DNA of 64,000 bases from Oscillibacter valericigenes Sjm18-20 (GCA_000283575.1 AP012044.1:4278001-4342000), one strand, 5' to 3'; numbered from the stretch's first letter, positions 16,781 to 26,116 are shown. The notes: a model not told the origin generated them from the sequence alone. Numbers and translations are program-made.

Positions 16781-18682
16781 ATGCCTTTTCACATTAATTT
16801 TACCCCGGGGAACGGTTTTGATCCCAGCGGGTTCGGTGGATTTAATAACGGCGGAGACGGAACGACGCCGCCGCCCACACCCCCAAGGCGGCCCAAAAAG
16901 GGGCGCAAGCCCCGCAAGGCCATCGGCAACGGCTTCACAAGAGTGCTGATCAATCTGCTGGTGACATTGATATTCGGTTTGATCTATTTTTATGTGGAGT
17001 TGCCCGCCCTGAACTTCCAGAGTCAGGACATCTATGTTTTCCTGTTTTTGCTGTGCGCGGTATACTGCGTCTCCGCCGTCTTCACATCCGGCTTTCAGGG
17101 AGAGGGAGCAAAAGGATACTTCCACTTTGTGAAAAAGCAATGTACGGTTCCTTTTTCTCTGGTCATTGCCACAATCATCGTGGTGGCGGTGGGTTCTCTG
17201 AGCGGCTGGGTGGTGTTTCGGGCGAAAAGCTACAGCAATCTGCTGAAAATCCAGACCGGAAACTTTGCACAGGAGGTGGACGAGATCTCCTACGATCAGA
17301 TCCCCATGCTGGACGCGGACTCCGCCGTGCTGCTGGGGAACCGAAAATTGGGCGAGCTGGCGGATATGGTATCCCAGTTTGAAATTCTGGATACTTATAC
17401 CCAGATCAATTATCAGGGCCGTCCCGTCCGGGTCACGTCTCTGGCCTACGGTGATATCATCAAGTGGTTTACCAACCGGGCAAAGGGTCTGCCCGCCTAT
17501 ATCATCATCGACATGGTGACCCAGGAAGCCCAGGTGGTCCGGCTGGACGAAGGCATGAAATACACTGTGGCGGAGCACTTTAACCGCAACCTCTACCGGC
17601 ACCTGCGGTTCAACTACCCCACCATGATGTTCGATACGCCGGTATTTGAGATCGACGAGGAAGGCACTCCCTATTGGGTCTGCGCCCGTATCGTGAAGAC
17701 CATCGGACTTTTTGGCGGCACGGATATCAAGGGCGCGGTGCTTGTGAACGCCATCACCGGTGAGAGCAAGTATTATGAGGAGGTTCCTTCCTGGGTGGAC
17801 CGGGTGTACAACAGCGACCTTGTCATGCAGCAGTATGATTACTACGGCAGCTATCACAACGGCTTTTTCAATTCCATTTTCGGCCAGCGGGACGTGACCA
17901 AGACCACTGACGGCTATAATTATATTGTCATTGGGGATGACGTGTATATGTACACCGGCGTTACCTCTGTCACCTCGGACGAATCCAACATCGGCTTTCT
18001 GCTCTCGAACCAGCGAACCAAGGAGACGCATTTCTACTCCATTGCAGGCGCGACGGAGAATTCCGCCCGGGGTTCCGCCCAGAGTAAGGTTCAGCAGATG
18101 AATTATACGGCCACGTTCCCCCTGCTCTTGAACATCGCCGAGCAGCCCACCTACTTTATGGCCCTGAAGGGCGCGGACGGCCTGGTCAAAATGTACGCCA
18201 TGGTCAATGTCCAACAGTATCAGATCGTGGCGACCGGGTCCACTCTGGCCGAGTGCGAGGTAAACTATCGCACAGCTCTGGCGGACAACGGCCTCATCGA
18301 CAACTCCCAGGCGGAGGTAGTTCCCTCCGACCAGGAGGAGACAACCGGGACCATTGCGGAGATCCGTACGGCGGTGATGGACGGCAACAGCTACTACTTC
18401 CTGCGGCTGGAGGGCGCGGATACGTTCTATGCCGTCAGTGCGGAGGATAATCCGCTGACGGTGATTCTGAATGTGGGCGACCGGGTAAATATCACCTACA
18501 ACGCCGGAAGTGAGGGAAGCATTCTGGCGGGCACCAAGATAACGGTGGAGGGCAAGACGGCGGAGACCGTTTTGCCGAAAACATCTGCCAATTCCGATAC
18601 CACCGCACAGGCCGGCGGCGAGGCGCAGACGCCGGAGACTCTGCCCGATGGGACAGAGGCCGCCGTTTCCGGGGCGGCGTGA
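16781..18682 (+). CDS. membrane-anchored protein of unknown function, three N-terminal helices and a large outer domain
   Basis: I do not recognise this 633-residue protein. A Gly/Pro-rich, basic N-terminus (residues 1-50, ending PRRPKKGRKPRK) is followed by three membrane helices (about 54-73, 84-102, 122-145). The remaining 480 residues are polar with many aromatic residues (for instance MQQYDYYGSYHNGFFNSIFG), and end with an OB-like segment (GDRVNITYNAGSEGSILAGTKI broken into shorter strands) and a Ser/Thr/Gln/Pro tail. With three helices the C-terminal domain would be outside if the N-terminus is inside. An out-of-frame ATG at 16773 sits too close to GGAGG; ATG at 16781 is used. Its own promoter and terminator make it a single-gene unit. 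Confidence 0.75.
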   Translation: MPFHINFTPGNGFDPSGFGGFNNGGDGTTPPPTPPRRPKKGRKPRKAIGNGFTRVLINLLVTLIFGLIYFYVELPALNFQSQDIYVFLFLLCAVYCVSAVFTSGFQGEGAKGYFHFVKKQCTVPFSLVIATIIVVAVGSLSGWVVFRAKSYSNLLKIQTGNFAQEVDEISYDQIPMLDADSAVLLGNRKLGELADMVSQFEILDTYTQINYQGRPVRVTSLAYGDIIKWFTNRAKGLPAYIIIDMVTQEAQVVRLDEGMKYTVAEHFNRNLYRHLRFNYPTMMFDTPVFEIDEEGTPYWVCARIVKTIGLFGGTDIKGAVLVNAITGESKYYEEVPSWVDRVYNSDLVMQQYDYYGSYHNGFFNSIFGQRDVTKTTDGYNYIVIGDDVYMYTGVTSVTSDESNIGFLLSNQRTKETHFYSIAGATENSARGSAQSKVQQMNYTATFPLLLNIAEQPTYFMALKGADGLVKMYAMVNVQQYQIVATGSTLAECEVNYRTALADNGLIDNSQAEVVPSDQEETTGTIAEIRTAVMDGNSYYFLRLEGADTFYAVSAEDNPLTVILNVGDRVNITYNAGSEGSILAGTKITVEGKTAETVLPKTSANSDTTAQAGGEAQTPETLPDGTEAAVSGAA

Positions 18683-18699
18683 AGCTCATAAATAAAATA

Positions 18700-18736
18700 A
18701 AAAGCGGAGGCTCCCAGCAGGGGGCCTCCGCCTTTT
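18700..18736 (+). terminator. terminator of the 633-residue membrane protein gene
   Basis: AAAAGCGGAGGC pairs with GCCTCCGCCTTTT (18704-18711 with 18724-18731), 20 bases after the stop. Confidence 0.85.
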
Positions 18737-18780
18737 AAGAAAATTCCCGTTGGCACGCCGGCGTTGTGCGGCGCGGAAAA

Positions 18781-18826
18781 AGCAAAGTCCGCATACAGTC
18801 GGAAGGGGCTGTATGCGGACTTTGCT
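18781..18826 (-). terminator. clpC operon terminator
   Basis: Eighteen-bp perfect stem (18781-18798 with 18809-18826), followed on the minus strand by TTTTT. It ends the ctsR-mcsA-clpC transcript six bases after the clpC stop. Confidence 0.92.
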
Positions 18827-18831
18827 ATAAT

Positions 18832-21282
18832 TTACTTACTGACGCAGAGCTGGTCGTCGGCAAAGGTGAGATGCGCCGTGTCACCGGACTTCAGTCCGCC
18901 GCTGAGCAACTGCTCCGCCACCGCGTCCTCCACCTTATTTTGAATGGCCCGGCGCAGAGGCCGCGCGCCGTACTTGGGGTCGAAGCCCTCTTTCGCAAGC
19001 TCGCAGATCGCCGCGTCATCCGCCTCCAACTTCACACCCATGGCAGCCATGCGCTTTTCGGTGGCTTTCAGCATCCGGCGGGCAATTTCCGTGATGTCAT
19101 CCTGAGTCAGGCGGTGGAAGACGATGATGTCGTCAATCCGGTTCAAAAACTCGGGACGGAAGGTGCGGCGCAGTTCGTCCATCACCCGTTCTTTGCCCTT
19201 TTCATAGGCGCTGGTCTCGTTCTTCACCGCCTCGCCGCTGTCAAAGCCCAGACGGCACCCGGCAGAGGTGATGCTGGCCGCGCCCACGTTGCTGGTCATG
19301 ACGATCACCGTATTCTTAAAGTCCACGGTACGGCCCTGAGAGTCCGTAATGCGTCCATCCTCCAGAATTTGCAGAAGAATATTCCAAACATCCTCGTTGG
19401 CCTTTTCAATCTCGTCGAACAAAACCACGGAATAGGGCTTTCTGCGGACCTTCTCCGTCAGCTGACCACCCTCCTCGTGGCCCACGTAACCGGGCGGGGA
19501 ACCAATCAGACGGGAGACCGTGTGCCGCTCCATATACTCCGACATATCGATGCGGATCATGGCGCTCTCGTCGCCGAACATGGATTCTGCCAGCGCCTTG
19601 CACAGCTCGGTTTTACCAACGCCTGTGGGTCCCAGGAACAGGAACGAACCGATGGGCCGCTTCGGGTCCTTCAGTCCCACCCGGCCCCGGCGGATGGCTC
19701 TGGACACTGCCGTCACGGCTTCACTCTGGCCCACGACCCGGACGTGGAGCTGGTCCTCCATGTGCAGCAGGCGCGACTCCTCACCCTCCGTCAGGCGAGT
19801 GACGGGAATACCCGTCCACTCCGCAACTACGGCGGCGATATCCTCCGCCGTCACGGGACGGTGGGTGGAATTGTGCTTGCGGCGCTTGTCACGCTCCATT
19901 TCCACCTGCTCCTGATAGTTCTTCTCGATGTCTCGCAGCTGAGCGGCCTTTTCATAATTCTGAGCCGCCACGGCGGCCGCCTTGTCCTTTTGCAGCGCCG
20001 CGATTTTCTCATCCAGACTCTTCAGCTCCGGGGACGGCTCCTCCTCTTCCATACGAACGCGGGAGGCGGCCTCATCCATCAGATCAATGGCCTTATCCGG
20101 CAGAAAACGGTCGTTGATATACCGGGCGGAAAGCTCCACTGCGGCTGAGAGAGCTCCGTCGGTGATCTGAAGCCTGTGGTGCTGTTCATACCGCCTGCGC
20201 AGGCCCTTCAAAATCTCCAGCGTCGCCTTCTGACTTGGCTCGCCCACCTGGACAGGCTGGAAGCGGCGCTCCAAAGCCGCGTCTTTTTCAATATACTGCC
20301 GGTATTCGTTCAGGGTCGTGGCACCCAGACACCGAATCTCGCCCCGGCCCAAGGCCGGCTTGATGATGTTGGCGGCGTCCACCGCGCCCTCGGCGCTGCC
20401 CGCGCCCACAATGGTGTGCAGCTCGTCGATGAACAAAATCACGTCGCCGTCCTGCTTCACCTCGTCCAAGGCCTTTTTGATGCGCTCTTCAAATTCGCCC
20501 CGGTATTTGGTTCCGGCCACCATGCCGGAGAGGTCCAGAGAGAGAATGCGCTTATCCAGAAGTTCGTCTGGTACATCGCCCAGAGCGATCTTTCTCGCCA
20601 GCCCCTCCGCAATGGCCGTTTTGCCCACGCCGGGCTCCCCGATCAGAACGGGGTTGTTCTTCGTCCGGCGGGACAGGATTTGAATGACCCGCTGGATCTC
20701 CGCGTCCCGGCCGATTACCGGGTCCAGCTTGCCGGACCGGGCATCGGCGGTCAGGTCCCGGGTAAACTCCCGCAGAGTCTTGTCCTGGCTGTCGTCCCGG
20801 GTGGTCCCGGGGGAGCGGGAGCCCTCCCGGTTCCCCGCGCGGGGCGCCTCGTTCAGCTTTTGCATCAATGCGGTGTAGAGCTGCTTGGCGTCCACACCGG
20901 CGGTCCGCAGAATACGGACCGCCATGTTGTTGCCCTCCCGCAGAAGACCGGCCAGCAGGTGAGCGGTACCGACAAAGCTGTACCCGCCCCTGGCCGAATC
21001 CTCCACAGCTAACTCCACTACCCGCTTCGCACGGGGGGTCAGGCCCTGAGCGGGGTTGCCGCCGGGCAGCCCCGCCCCCACGCTCTTTTTGATAATTTCC
21101 ACGATCATGCCGTCCGTCAGCCCGGCGGTTTCCAAAACGCTGTGGGCTGTGCCGTCCGGCTCTCTCAGAAGGCCCAGCAGGAGATGCTCAGTGCCCACGT
21201 AGCCGTGGCCCAGCTCGCCCGCCGCCTCCTGTCCCAGCCGCAGGGCCTCCTCGGCCCTGGGAGTAAATTTTGCTTCATTCAT
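18832..21282 (-). CDS. clpC: ATP-dependent Clp protease ATP-binding subunit ClpC
   Basis: ClpC is a Hsp100 unfoldase that feeds proteins to the ClpP chamber and refolds or removes damaged proteins under heat stress. The 816-residue chain has the N-terminal double repeat domain ([31 protein letters not shown]), AAA1 with GEPGVGKT, a middle UVR-type coiled coil ([18 protein letters not shown]) that separates ClpC from ClpB/ClpA, and AAA2 with [17 protein letters not shown] at 21282 is the start, since GAAAGGAGCGAG lies just upstream; six extra codons are open before it. Last gene of ctsR-mcsA-clpC. In studied Firmicutes ClpC needs an adaptor (McsB, MecA); McsB is not encoded here. Confidence 0.97.
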   Translation of the reverse strand: MNEAKFTPRAEEALRLGQEAAGELGHGYVGTEHLLLGLLREPDGTAHSVLETAGLTDGMIVEIIKKSVGAGLPGGNPAQGLTPRAKRVVELAVEDSARGGYSFVGTAHLLAGLLREGNNMAVRILRTAGVDAKQLYTALMQKLNEAPRAGNREGSRSPGTTRDDSQDKTLREFTRDLTADARSGKLDPVIGRDAEIQRVIQILSRRTKNNPVLIGEPGVGKTAIAEGLARKIALGDVPDELLDKRILSLDLSGMVAGTKYRGEFEERIKKALDEVKQDGDVILFIDELHTIVGAGSAEGAVDAANIIKPALGRGEIRCLGATTLNEYRQYIEKDAALERRFQPVQVGEPSQKATLEILKGLRRRYEQHHRLQITDGALSAAVELSARYINDRFLPDKAIDLMDEAASRVRMEEEEPSPELKSLDEKIAALQKDKAAAVAAQNYEKAAQLRDIEKNYQEQVEMERDKRRKHNSTHRPVTAEDIAAVVAEWTGIPVTRLTEGEESRLLHMEDQLHVRVVGQSEAVTAVSRAIRRGRVGLKDPKRPIGSFLFLGPTGVGKTELCKALAESMFGDESAMIRIDMSEYMERHTVSRLIGSPPGYVGHEEGGQLTEKVRRKPYSVVLFDEIEKANEDVWNILLQILEDGRITDSQGRTVDFKNTVIVMTSNVGAASITSAGCRLGFDSGEAVKNETSAYEKGKERVMDELRRTFRPEFLNRIDDIIVFHRLTQDDITEIARRMLKATEKRMAAMGVKLEADDAAICELAKEGFDPKYGARPLRRAIQNKVEDAVAEQLLSGGLKSGDTAHLTFADDQLCVSK

Positions 21283-21318
21283 CGCTCTCGCTCCTTTCAA
21301 AAGGAATTATCTTTGGTA

Positions 21319-21810
21319 TCACTCTGTCTGAGGATGCTCCTGCGTCTCGGATTTTTTCTGCTCCAGCTGGTGGATCTGGTCCCGGATCTGGGCGGCCTTT
21401 TCAAAGTCCTCCCGCAGCACGGCGGCTTTCTGCTCCAGACGCAGAGCGTTCAGCTGGCGCATTTTTGCAAAGCGGCTGCGTTCCTGCTCCTCCACCAGCG
21501 GTTTCTCCTGAGCCTCCTGCGGTGCCGCGGCGCCGGAACCCAGCGCGGGCATCTGCTGGAAGAAGTCATCGAACAGATTCTCACCGAAGAAGGGTGCCCC
21601 CAGCAGGTAGGGCTGCGGGCTGAAGAAATCATCCAGCAGTCCGCCTCCGAAAAAGCCCTGCATTATCCTGCGGCTCTGCGCCGCCACCGCCTGGGTATAG
21701 CCCAGTTTTTCGGCACACTCGCTGCAAAGGTGCGCTTCCTCCACGTGTCCGTTGACATTGCTTTTATAAATGAAATTAACTTCATTCTTTCCACAATTTT
21801 GGCATTTCAT
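21319..21810 (-). CDS. mcsA: McsA-like protein (UvrB/UvrC motif, zinc-binding)
   Basis: In Bacillus McsA activates the arginine kinase McsB and helps control CtsR. This copy has 163 residues: an N-terminal zinc finger (C3, C6, C29, C32 in MKCQNCG and HLCSEC), a Phe/Gly-rich middle (GFFGGGLLDDFF, FGENLFDDFFQQMP) and a C-terminal UVR motif (EDFEKAAQIRDQIHQLEQK) matching the one in ClpC. Bacillus McsA has further zinc-binding cysteines; only one clear CxxC pair set is seen here. The start is ATG at 21810 after AAGGAGG; a long upstream extension of the frame overlaps ctsR and is not used. The partner gene mcsB, normally next, is missing, so this protein may act on ClpC or CtsR directly. Confidence 0.88.
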   Translation of the reverse strand: MKCQNCGKNEVNFIYKSNVNGHVEEAHLCSECAEKLGYTQAVAAQSRRIMQGFFGGGLLDDFFSPQPYLLGAPFFGENLFDDFFQQMPALGSGAAAPQEAQEKPLVEEQERSRFAKMRQLNALRLEQKAAVLREDFEKAAQIRDQIHQLEQKKSETQEHPQTE

Positions 21811-21902
21811 GATAAGTTCCTCCTTAAAGATTCTATAATATTTTTTGAAAACAAAATGAATGCGCCTGTTTGGCTGTCCCGCGCGCTGGGATACTGTGGG
21901 GA

Positions 21903-22358
21903 TTACCCCATCTGGTGAATGAGGACCTGCTTCATGGCCTCGGCCCTGACGGCATCCCGCAGCTCTCGCGGTACTGCCCCCAGCGCCTTGTCTCCCATAC
22001 AAATCAGCATTGTCTCGCCGACACCTTCCTCCAGTGCCCCGGAGGACACCAGATTGCTCAGGATGGCTCTGGCTGAAGGAAGGTCCAGCCCATCGCCCAC
22101 AGAGTTGATGACGTGCATCAAAAGCGTCTGCCGGTCCACCCGTACCCGGGTGATCCGAATGTATCCGTTGCCACCCCGGCGGCTCTCTACAATGTAGCCG
22201 TGCTCCGGGGAAAACCGGGTACTCATGACGTAGTTGATCTGACTGGGCACACAGTTGAACCGCTGGGCCAGATCACTTCTCTGAACCTCCAGCACCCCGC
22301 CGTCGGATTCATCCAGACTCTCCTGCAGGAAGCTGGCGATCAAATCGGAAATGCCCAT
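21903..22358 (-). CDS. ctsR: transcriptional repressor CtsR
   Basis: CtsR is the class III heat-shock repressor; it is released from DNA on heating. The 151-residue chain has the N-terminal winged-helix domain (LAQRFNCVPSQINYVMSTRF, residues 30-49) and the glycine-rich wing RRGGNGYIRI (60-69), which is both the thermosensor and, in Bacillus relatives, the part reached by McsB. The C-terminal dimer domain follows. The start is ATG at 22358 after GAGGTGACACGA; eight codons upstream are open but lack a ribosome site. First gene of the operon; it controls itself through two boxes around its own promoter. Confidence 0.96.
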   Translation of the reverse strand: MGISDLIASFLQESLDESDGGVLEVQRSDLAQRFNCVPSQINYVMSTRFSPEHGYIVESRRGGNGYIRITRVRVDRQTLLMHVINSVGDGLDLPSARAILSNLVSSGALEEGVGETMLICMGDKALGAVPRELRDAVRAEAMKQVLIHQMG

Positions 22359-22393
22359 TCGTGTCACCTCTTTCTCAAACATTTGTTTTTGAC

Positions 22394-22479
22394 TTTGACT
22401 TTCTTTAACCTTTCATCTGACACGTAGTATAGCACGGTCGGGAAGAATGTCAAGGGGTAATTTTTGACTTTCTTTGACC
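22394..22479 (-). promoter_or_regulatory. ctsR operon promoter flanked by two CtsR boxes
   Basis: On the minus strand TTGACA (22448-22453) and TATACT (22426-22431), 16 bases apart, form the promoter. A CtsR box, GGTCAAA-GAA-AGTCAAA (22463-22479), matches the published RGTCAAANANRGTCAAA consensus exactly just upstream of the -35. A second, GGTTAAA-GAA-AGTCAAA (22394-22410), one mismatch, lies downstream of the -10, with an extra overlapping AGTCAAA at 22388-22394. Binding there would block both polymerase entry and escape. Confidence 0.93.
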
Positions 22480-22589
22480 AATTTGAAAATAAATTGTGAA
22501 CACCGCCCGGTTGTCTTTCCGAGGTGACATAAAAATTGGTTGTTCGCAAAAAAACCGCCGAATTTCCAATATCTTTTTTGCAAAATTAC

Positions 22590-22617
22590 TTGCTTTTTTT
22601 TGAGCTTGTGTTACAAT
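22590..22617 (+). promoter_or_regulatory. ferredoxin promoter
   Basis: TTGCTT (22590-22595), 16 bases, TACAAT (22612-22617), 33 bases before the start codon. Confidence 0.6.
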
Positions 22618-22649
22618 GAATTCACTAATTTTTATGGAGGTGCTTTCCC

Positions 22650-22823
22650 ATGGCTTACAAAATTACTTCTGCCTGCGTAAGCTGCGGCTCCTGTGCGGAC
22701 GTTTGCCCCGCCGGCGCTATCAGCCAGGGCGATGAGTCCTATGTCATCGACGCTTCTGCCTGCTTGGACTGCGGTTCTTGCAGCGATGCCTGCCCCAACG
22801 GCGCCATCGTTCCCGCGGAATAA
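22650..22823 (+). CDS. 2[4Fe-4S] ferredoxin, clostridial type
   Basis: A 57-residue protein, MAYKITSACVSCGSC at the N-terminus, with two complete cluster motifs: C9, C12, C15, C19-Pro and C38, C41, C44, C48-Pro. The two halves are pseudo-symmetric (CPAGAI and CPNGAI), as in clostridial ferredoxins. Such proteins take electrons from PFOR and donate to hydrogenase, Rnf or other reductases; this role is inferred. Start ATG follows GGAGG by nine bases. Strong codon bias, its own promoter and a strong terminator point to a highly expressed single-gene unit. Confidence 0.97.
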   Translation: MAYKITSACVSCGSCADVCPAGAISQGDESYVIDASACLDCGSCSDACPNGAIVPAE

Positions 22824-22834
22824 GGTAAACGTAC

Positions 22835-22870
22835 ATAAAAGCACCGCAGGGTTTCCTGCGGTGCTTTTAT
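22835..22870 (+). terminator. ferredoxin terminator
   Basis: Sixteen-bp perfect stem ATAAAAGCACCGCAGG with its complement around a GTTT loop; the 3' arm ends in TTTTAT. Confidence 0.93.
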
Positions 22871-22968
22871 TATGCCTCGCCGGGGTGGGGAATGCCTTGC
22901 GGAAAGCGTCTGACTGCCGTATAATAAAGTTTAAAGAATCGACCGCGGAGAAAAAAGGGGGGCAAGCC

Positions 22969-23694
22969 ATGGAGCACTGGGACACCCTATGCCCGGGAGG
23001 CCTCCGTTTTTGCTGGGATGAAAGTGCTCATAAGCCCGGTACGGACACATTCCTGCTGGGCGGATTTCCGAGGCTACGGTCGGAACTGCGGGTTTGTGAT
23101 CTGGGCAGCGGAACGGGTTTGCTGGGGCTGCTGCTTCTCCAGCGCCGACGGGATTTGCACGTCACCGGCATGGAACTGCAAGGCGCCGCCGCTGCGCTGG
23201 CGGTTCGGGCGGCGGAGGAAAACGGCCTGAGCGACTGCCTTGTAACGCTGCGGGCCGATTTACGGGACGTCCGCTCTCTGCTTGGCGCAGGGAGCTTTGA
23301 TCTGTGTGTTTCCAATCCGCCCTATTTTTCCGGCGGCAGCGGTAAAGCCGCTCCGGACGCCGCGCGGCGGATTGCCCGTAGCGAGACGGAGTGTACGCTT
23401 TTGGACGTGTGCCGCGCGGCGGCCTATCTGCTCCGCTGGGGCGGGAACTTGTGCATGGTATACCGGCCGGAGCGGCTGTGCGATCTTATGTGCGCCCTGC
23501 GGGAAAACGGCTTGGAGCCCAAGCGGCTGCGCATGGTGGAGTCCCGGCCGGGGGCCGCGCCGTCCCTGCTGCTTCTGGAGGCCCGCCGGGGTGGAAAACC
23601 CGGTCTTTCCACGGAGCCGCCACTGCTTCTGACGGATGAGACCGGCGCCCCGACGGCGGAGTATGACGCCGCCTATTTCCGAATGTTCAAATAA
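22969..23694 (+). CDS. trmN6: tRNA1(Val) adenine-37 N6-methyltransferase-like protein
   Basis: A 241-residue class I methyltransferase of the YfiC/TrmN6 type. The SAM site is VCDLGSGTGLLGLLLL (from about residue 42), the acidic end of beta-2 is MELQ, and the catalytic NPPYF motif (about 113-117) marks modification of an exocyclic amino group of adenine. In E. coli YfiC acts on A37 of tRNA-Val; the exact tRNA here is unknown. The start is ATG at 22969; an upstream extension overlaps the ferredoxin and its terminator and is discarded. The next gene is rsmI, a pairing also seen in Bacillus (yabB-yabC), and only 13 bases separate them. Confidence 0.88.
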   Translation: MEHWDTLCPGGLRFCWDESAHKPGTDTFLLGGFPRLRSELRVCDLGSGTGLLGLLLLQRRRDLHVTGMELQGAAAALAVRAAEENGLSDCLVTLRADLRDVRSLLGAGSFDLCVSNPPYFSGGSGKAAPDAARRIARSETECTLLDVCRAAAYLLRWGGNLCMVYRPERLCDLMCALRENGLEPKRLRMVESRPGAAPSLLLLEARRGGKPGLSTEPPLLLTDETGAPTAEYDAAYFRMFK

Positions 23695-23707
23695 AGGAGA
23701 AAATGCC

Positions 23708-24553
23708 ATGAGCGGAACGCTGTATCTGGTCGCCACCCCCATCGGGAACCTGGGCGACTTTTCCCCGCGGGCGGTGGAAACGCTGGAATCGGTGGATTTT
23801 ATTGCCGCTGAGGACACCCGGGTCTCCGTAAAGCTGCTGAACCACTTCCATATCAAAAAGCCCATGGTGAGCTATCATGAGCACAACCATGTCTCCTCGG
23901 GACAGTCGGTCCTGAACCGCCTGCTGGCAGGGGAGAGCTGCGCGCTGGTAACGGATGCCGGTACGCCCGCCGTCTCCGACCCCGGAGAGGATCTGGTGCG
24001 TCTTTGCGCGGACAGCAGCGTGGAGGTTCTGTCCGTCCCCGGCTGCTGCGCGGCGGTGAACGCTCTTGCGGTCAGCGGGCTGCCCACGGGCCGCTTTACC
24101 TTTGAGGGTTTCCTCTCCACGAATAAAAAGGAACGGCGAGAGCATCTGGCGTCTCTTCAGAACGAGCGGCGCACTATGTTGTTTCATGAGGCGCCCCACA
24201 AGCTCCGGAGCACGCTGGACGATCTGTGCGCCGCCTTTGGCCCGGAGCGAAAAATTGCCCTGTGCCGGGAGCTGACGAAGCTCCACGAGGAGACCATGCG
24301 CTGTACGCTTGGCGAGGCCGCGGCTTATTATCGGGAAAACGACCCCCGGGGGGAGTATGTCCTGGTGCTGGCGGGCGCGGAGCCGAGGACGGAGACGGAG
24401 ATCACGCCGGACGAAGGGGTTCGGCAGGTGCTGGCGTTGAAGGCCCGGGGAACGCGTATGAAGGACGCGGTCCGACAGGTGTCCGACACCACGGGTCTCA
24501 GCCGGAACGACCTCTATAACGCCGCTGTCGCTGCGGAAATGAAAAAAGCCTGA
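23708..24553 (+). CDS. rsmI: 16S rRNA (cytidine-1402-2'-O)-methyltransferase
   Basis: RsmI methylates the ribose of C1402 in the 16S rRNA decoding site, using SAM. The 281-residue chain starts with TLYLVATPIGNLGDFSPRA, then AAEDTRVSVKLLNHF, LVTDAGTPAVSDPGEDLVR and VPGCCAAVNALAVSGLPT, the standard tetrapyrrole-methylase fold motifs of this family. ATG at 23708 follows AAAGGAG; an out-of-frame ATG six bases earlier is ignored. Second gene of the trmN6-rsmI pair and followed by a bidirectional terminator. Confidence 0.96.
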   Translation: MSGTLYLVATPIGNLGDFSPRAVETLESVDFIAAEDTRVSVKLLNHFHIKKPMVSYHEHNHVSSGQSVLNRLLAGESCALVTDAGTPAVSDPGEDLVRLCADSSVEVLSVPGCCAAVNALAVSGLPTGRFTFEGFLSTNKKERREHLASLQNERRTMLFHEAPHKLRSTLDDLCAAFGPERKIALCRELTKLHEETMRCTLGEAAAYYRENDPRGEYVLVLAGAEPRTETEITPDEGVRQVLALKARGTRMKDAVRQVSDTTGLSRNDLYNAAVAAEMKKA

Positions 24554-24563
24554 AAAGCAGAAA

Positions 24564-24600
24564 ACCGCGCCGGGGAAACTTTTCTCCGACGCGGTCTCTG
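24564..24600. terminator. bidirectional terminator between rsmI and the SLH protein gene
   Basis: ACCGCG with CGCGGT and an inner GGAAA/TTTTC pairing form the stem; T-rich sequence follows in both directions. The genes converge here. Confidence 0.7.
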
Positions 24601-24609
24601 ATTTGATTC

Positions 24610-26082
24610 TTACCAGGGATGGTAGTTCCAGGACTGCTTCTCCGTCATGGCAAAGTAGCGGTAGTCCACCGAACCGGTGCTGTCGCCCCAGGTGGTGTCG
24701 ATGTGACAAGTCGTACCGTCCAGCGTGGCCACCGTCCAGATGTGATCGGAGTTGGACAGGGCGTAGCAGTCAATTCCCTCCAGCTTTAGCAGCAGGTTAT
24801 AGGCGCCCGAGTATCCGTCGCACACGGCCTGTCCGTTCCGGAACAGCGAGTAGGCGATGTGGGAAATAGAATCGTCCCCCGCGGAGCTGTCGTAAACACA
24901 GTTGTCGCAGATCCACTTGAAGTAGACCCTGGCTTTTTCCGTCTCCGTCATGTCCGCGGTGATGGCTCCCTCGCTCCAGAGCTTGTCATGGACGGCGATG
25001 GCGGCGTTGAGCGTATAGTCCCGGTAAGAGGGGAGGCTTGATCCCGCCGCCACGGCGGAGAAAGTCAGCGTCACCTTTCCGGTCTGGGTTTCATAGGTGC
25101 ATTCCACGGAGTTGTACATTTGCTCACAGTAGGATTTAACGACGCTGAGTGCCGCGTTCATCACGCTGTCCACGTACCGGGAGGAGACGGCTGCGCCGTA
25201 ATCCAGCTCCAGCACATTGGTCTCACGGGAGAGCATGTAGGCAACATCCGATGTAATCTGGCTTTGTGTGGTAGGGGCGGCGGAGTAGGTGGTATCGGCG
25301 GTAATGAGATCTCCCCAGGAAGTCCCCGCCGCGCTGTAATCGCTAACGGCTGCTGTGTCGGTAACGGTCCACGCCGGTGTTATCCGCAGGGCGGGGTCCA
25401 CCATGCGGGTCAGCATGGCCGCAGCCGCGCCGCGGGTAATGGCGTCGTTGGGACCGAAGTTGCCGCTCATGTCGGACCCCACAGAGAGGCCGGCTTTGTA
25501 AAGAGTCAGAATGTCGTCGTAATAGGGCGTATACTCCGTCACGTCCGTGATGTACTGCCGGGAGGCGTAGGCCTTTGTCACCAGCGAATCGTTCACCAAC
25601 GGCAGCGCATCCGACGGCAAAGTCACCGCCAGCACATGGGCGACCTGAGCCCGGGTGGCGGGAAAGCGGTACAATCCATTCAATTCCGCCGCCAGTACGC
25701 CGCCGCTTTGCAAGTAAGCAAGATACGGCTCATAAGCCGCCTGCCCCTCCTGGCGGAAGCCGGCGGCGCCGGACTCAGCGTCTCCTGTGGCATACAAACT
25801 GCGGATACGCCCCGCAAAGATCACGATCTGCCCCACGGTCACGCTGTCTCTAAGGCCAAAGGTCCCGTCGCTCTTGCCGATGGACAGACCGTATTCATAC
25901 AGGGCCGACACATTGTCGTAAAAAGTCGTGCCGGCCGCCACATCGGAAAATTCCCCGGTGTAAGTTTTTCCCCGGATAAAATTATCGGTGGAGTTTTCGG
26001 CGGCCGCCGCAGGGACGCACAGGGCAGTCGCCAGAGCAACCGCCAGAATCAGCCCGGACAGGCGTTTTTTCAGGTTCAGCAT
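24610..26082 (-). CDS. secreted SLH-domain protein with transglutaminase-like domain
   Basis: A 490-residue exported protein. It starts with a signal peptide (LKKRLSGLILAVALATALCVPAAAA, residues 3-28 split here for description). Two or three SLH-like repeats follow (YDNVSALYEYGLSIGKSDG, then PYYDDILTLYKAGLSVGSDM and FGPNDAITRGAAAAMLTRM), which bind cell-wall polymers. The C-terminal third is a transglutaminase/protease-like core with the triad QAVCDGYS (Cys), SDHIWTV (His) and HIDTTWGD (Asp). Such proteins act at the cell surface on wall or protein amide bonds; the substrate is unknown. ATG at 26082 follows AAAGGAGG. It is 34 bases downstream of the LCP gene and likely shares its transcript. 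Confidence 0.88.
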   Translation of the reverse strand: MLNLKKRLSGLILAVALATALCVPAAAAENSTDNFIRGKTYTGEFSDVAAGTTFYDNVSALYEYGLSIGKSDGTFGLRDSVTVGQIVIFAGRIRSLYATGDAESGAAGFRQEGQAAYEPYLAYLQSGGVLAAELNGLYRFPATRAQVAHVLAVTLPSDALPLVNDSLVTKAYASRQYITDVTEYTPYYDDILTLYKAGLSVGSDMSGNFGPNDAITRGAAAAMLTRMVDPALRITPAWTVTDTAAVSDYSAAGTSWGDLITADTTYSAAPTTQSQITSDVAYMLSRETNVLELDYGAAVSSRYVDSVMNAALSVVKSYCEQMYNSVECTYETQTGKVTLTFSAVAAGSSLPSYRDYTLNAAIAVHDKLWSEGAITADMTETEKARVYFKWICDNCVYDSSAGDDSISHIAYSLFRNGQAVCDGYSGAYNLLLKLEGIDCYALSNSDHIWTVATLDGTTCHIDTTWGDSTGSVDYRYFAMTEKQSWNYHPW

Positions 26083-26116
26083 AAGTCCTCCTTTGGGGGA
26101 TACGGTCAAAAATGTC

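Noticed and set aside
22693..22968. N-terminal extension of the trmN6 protein
   Set aside because: It would read through the ferredoxin gene in another frame and through its terminator; the ATG at 22969 gives the expected N-terminus.
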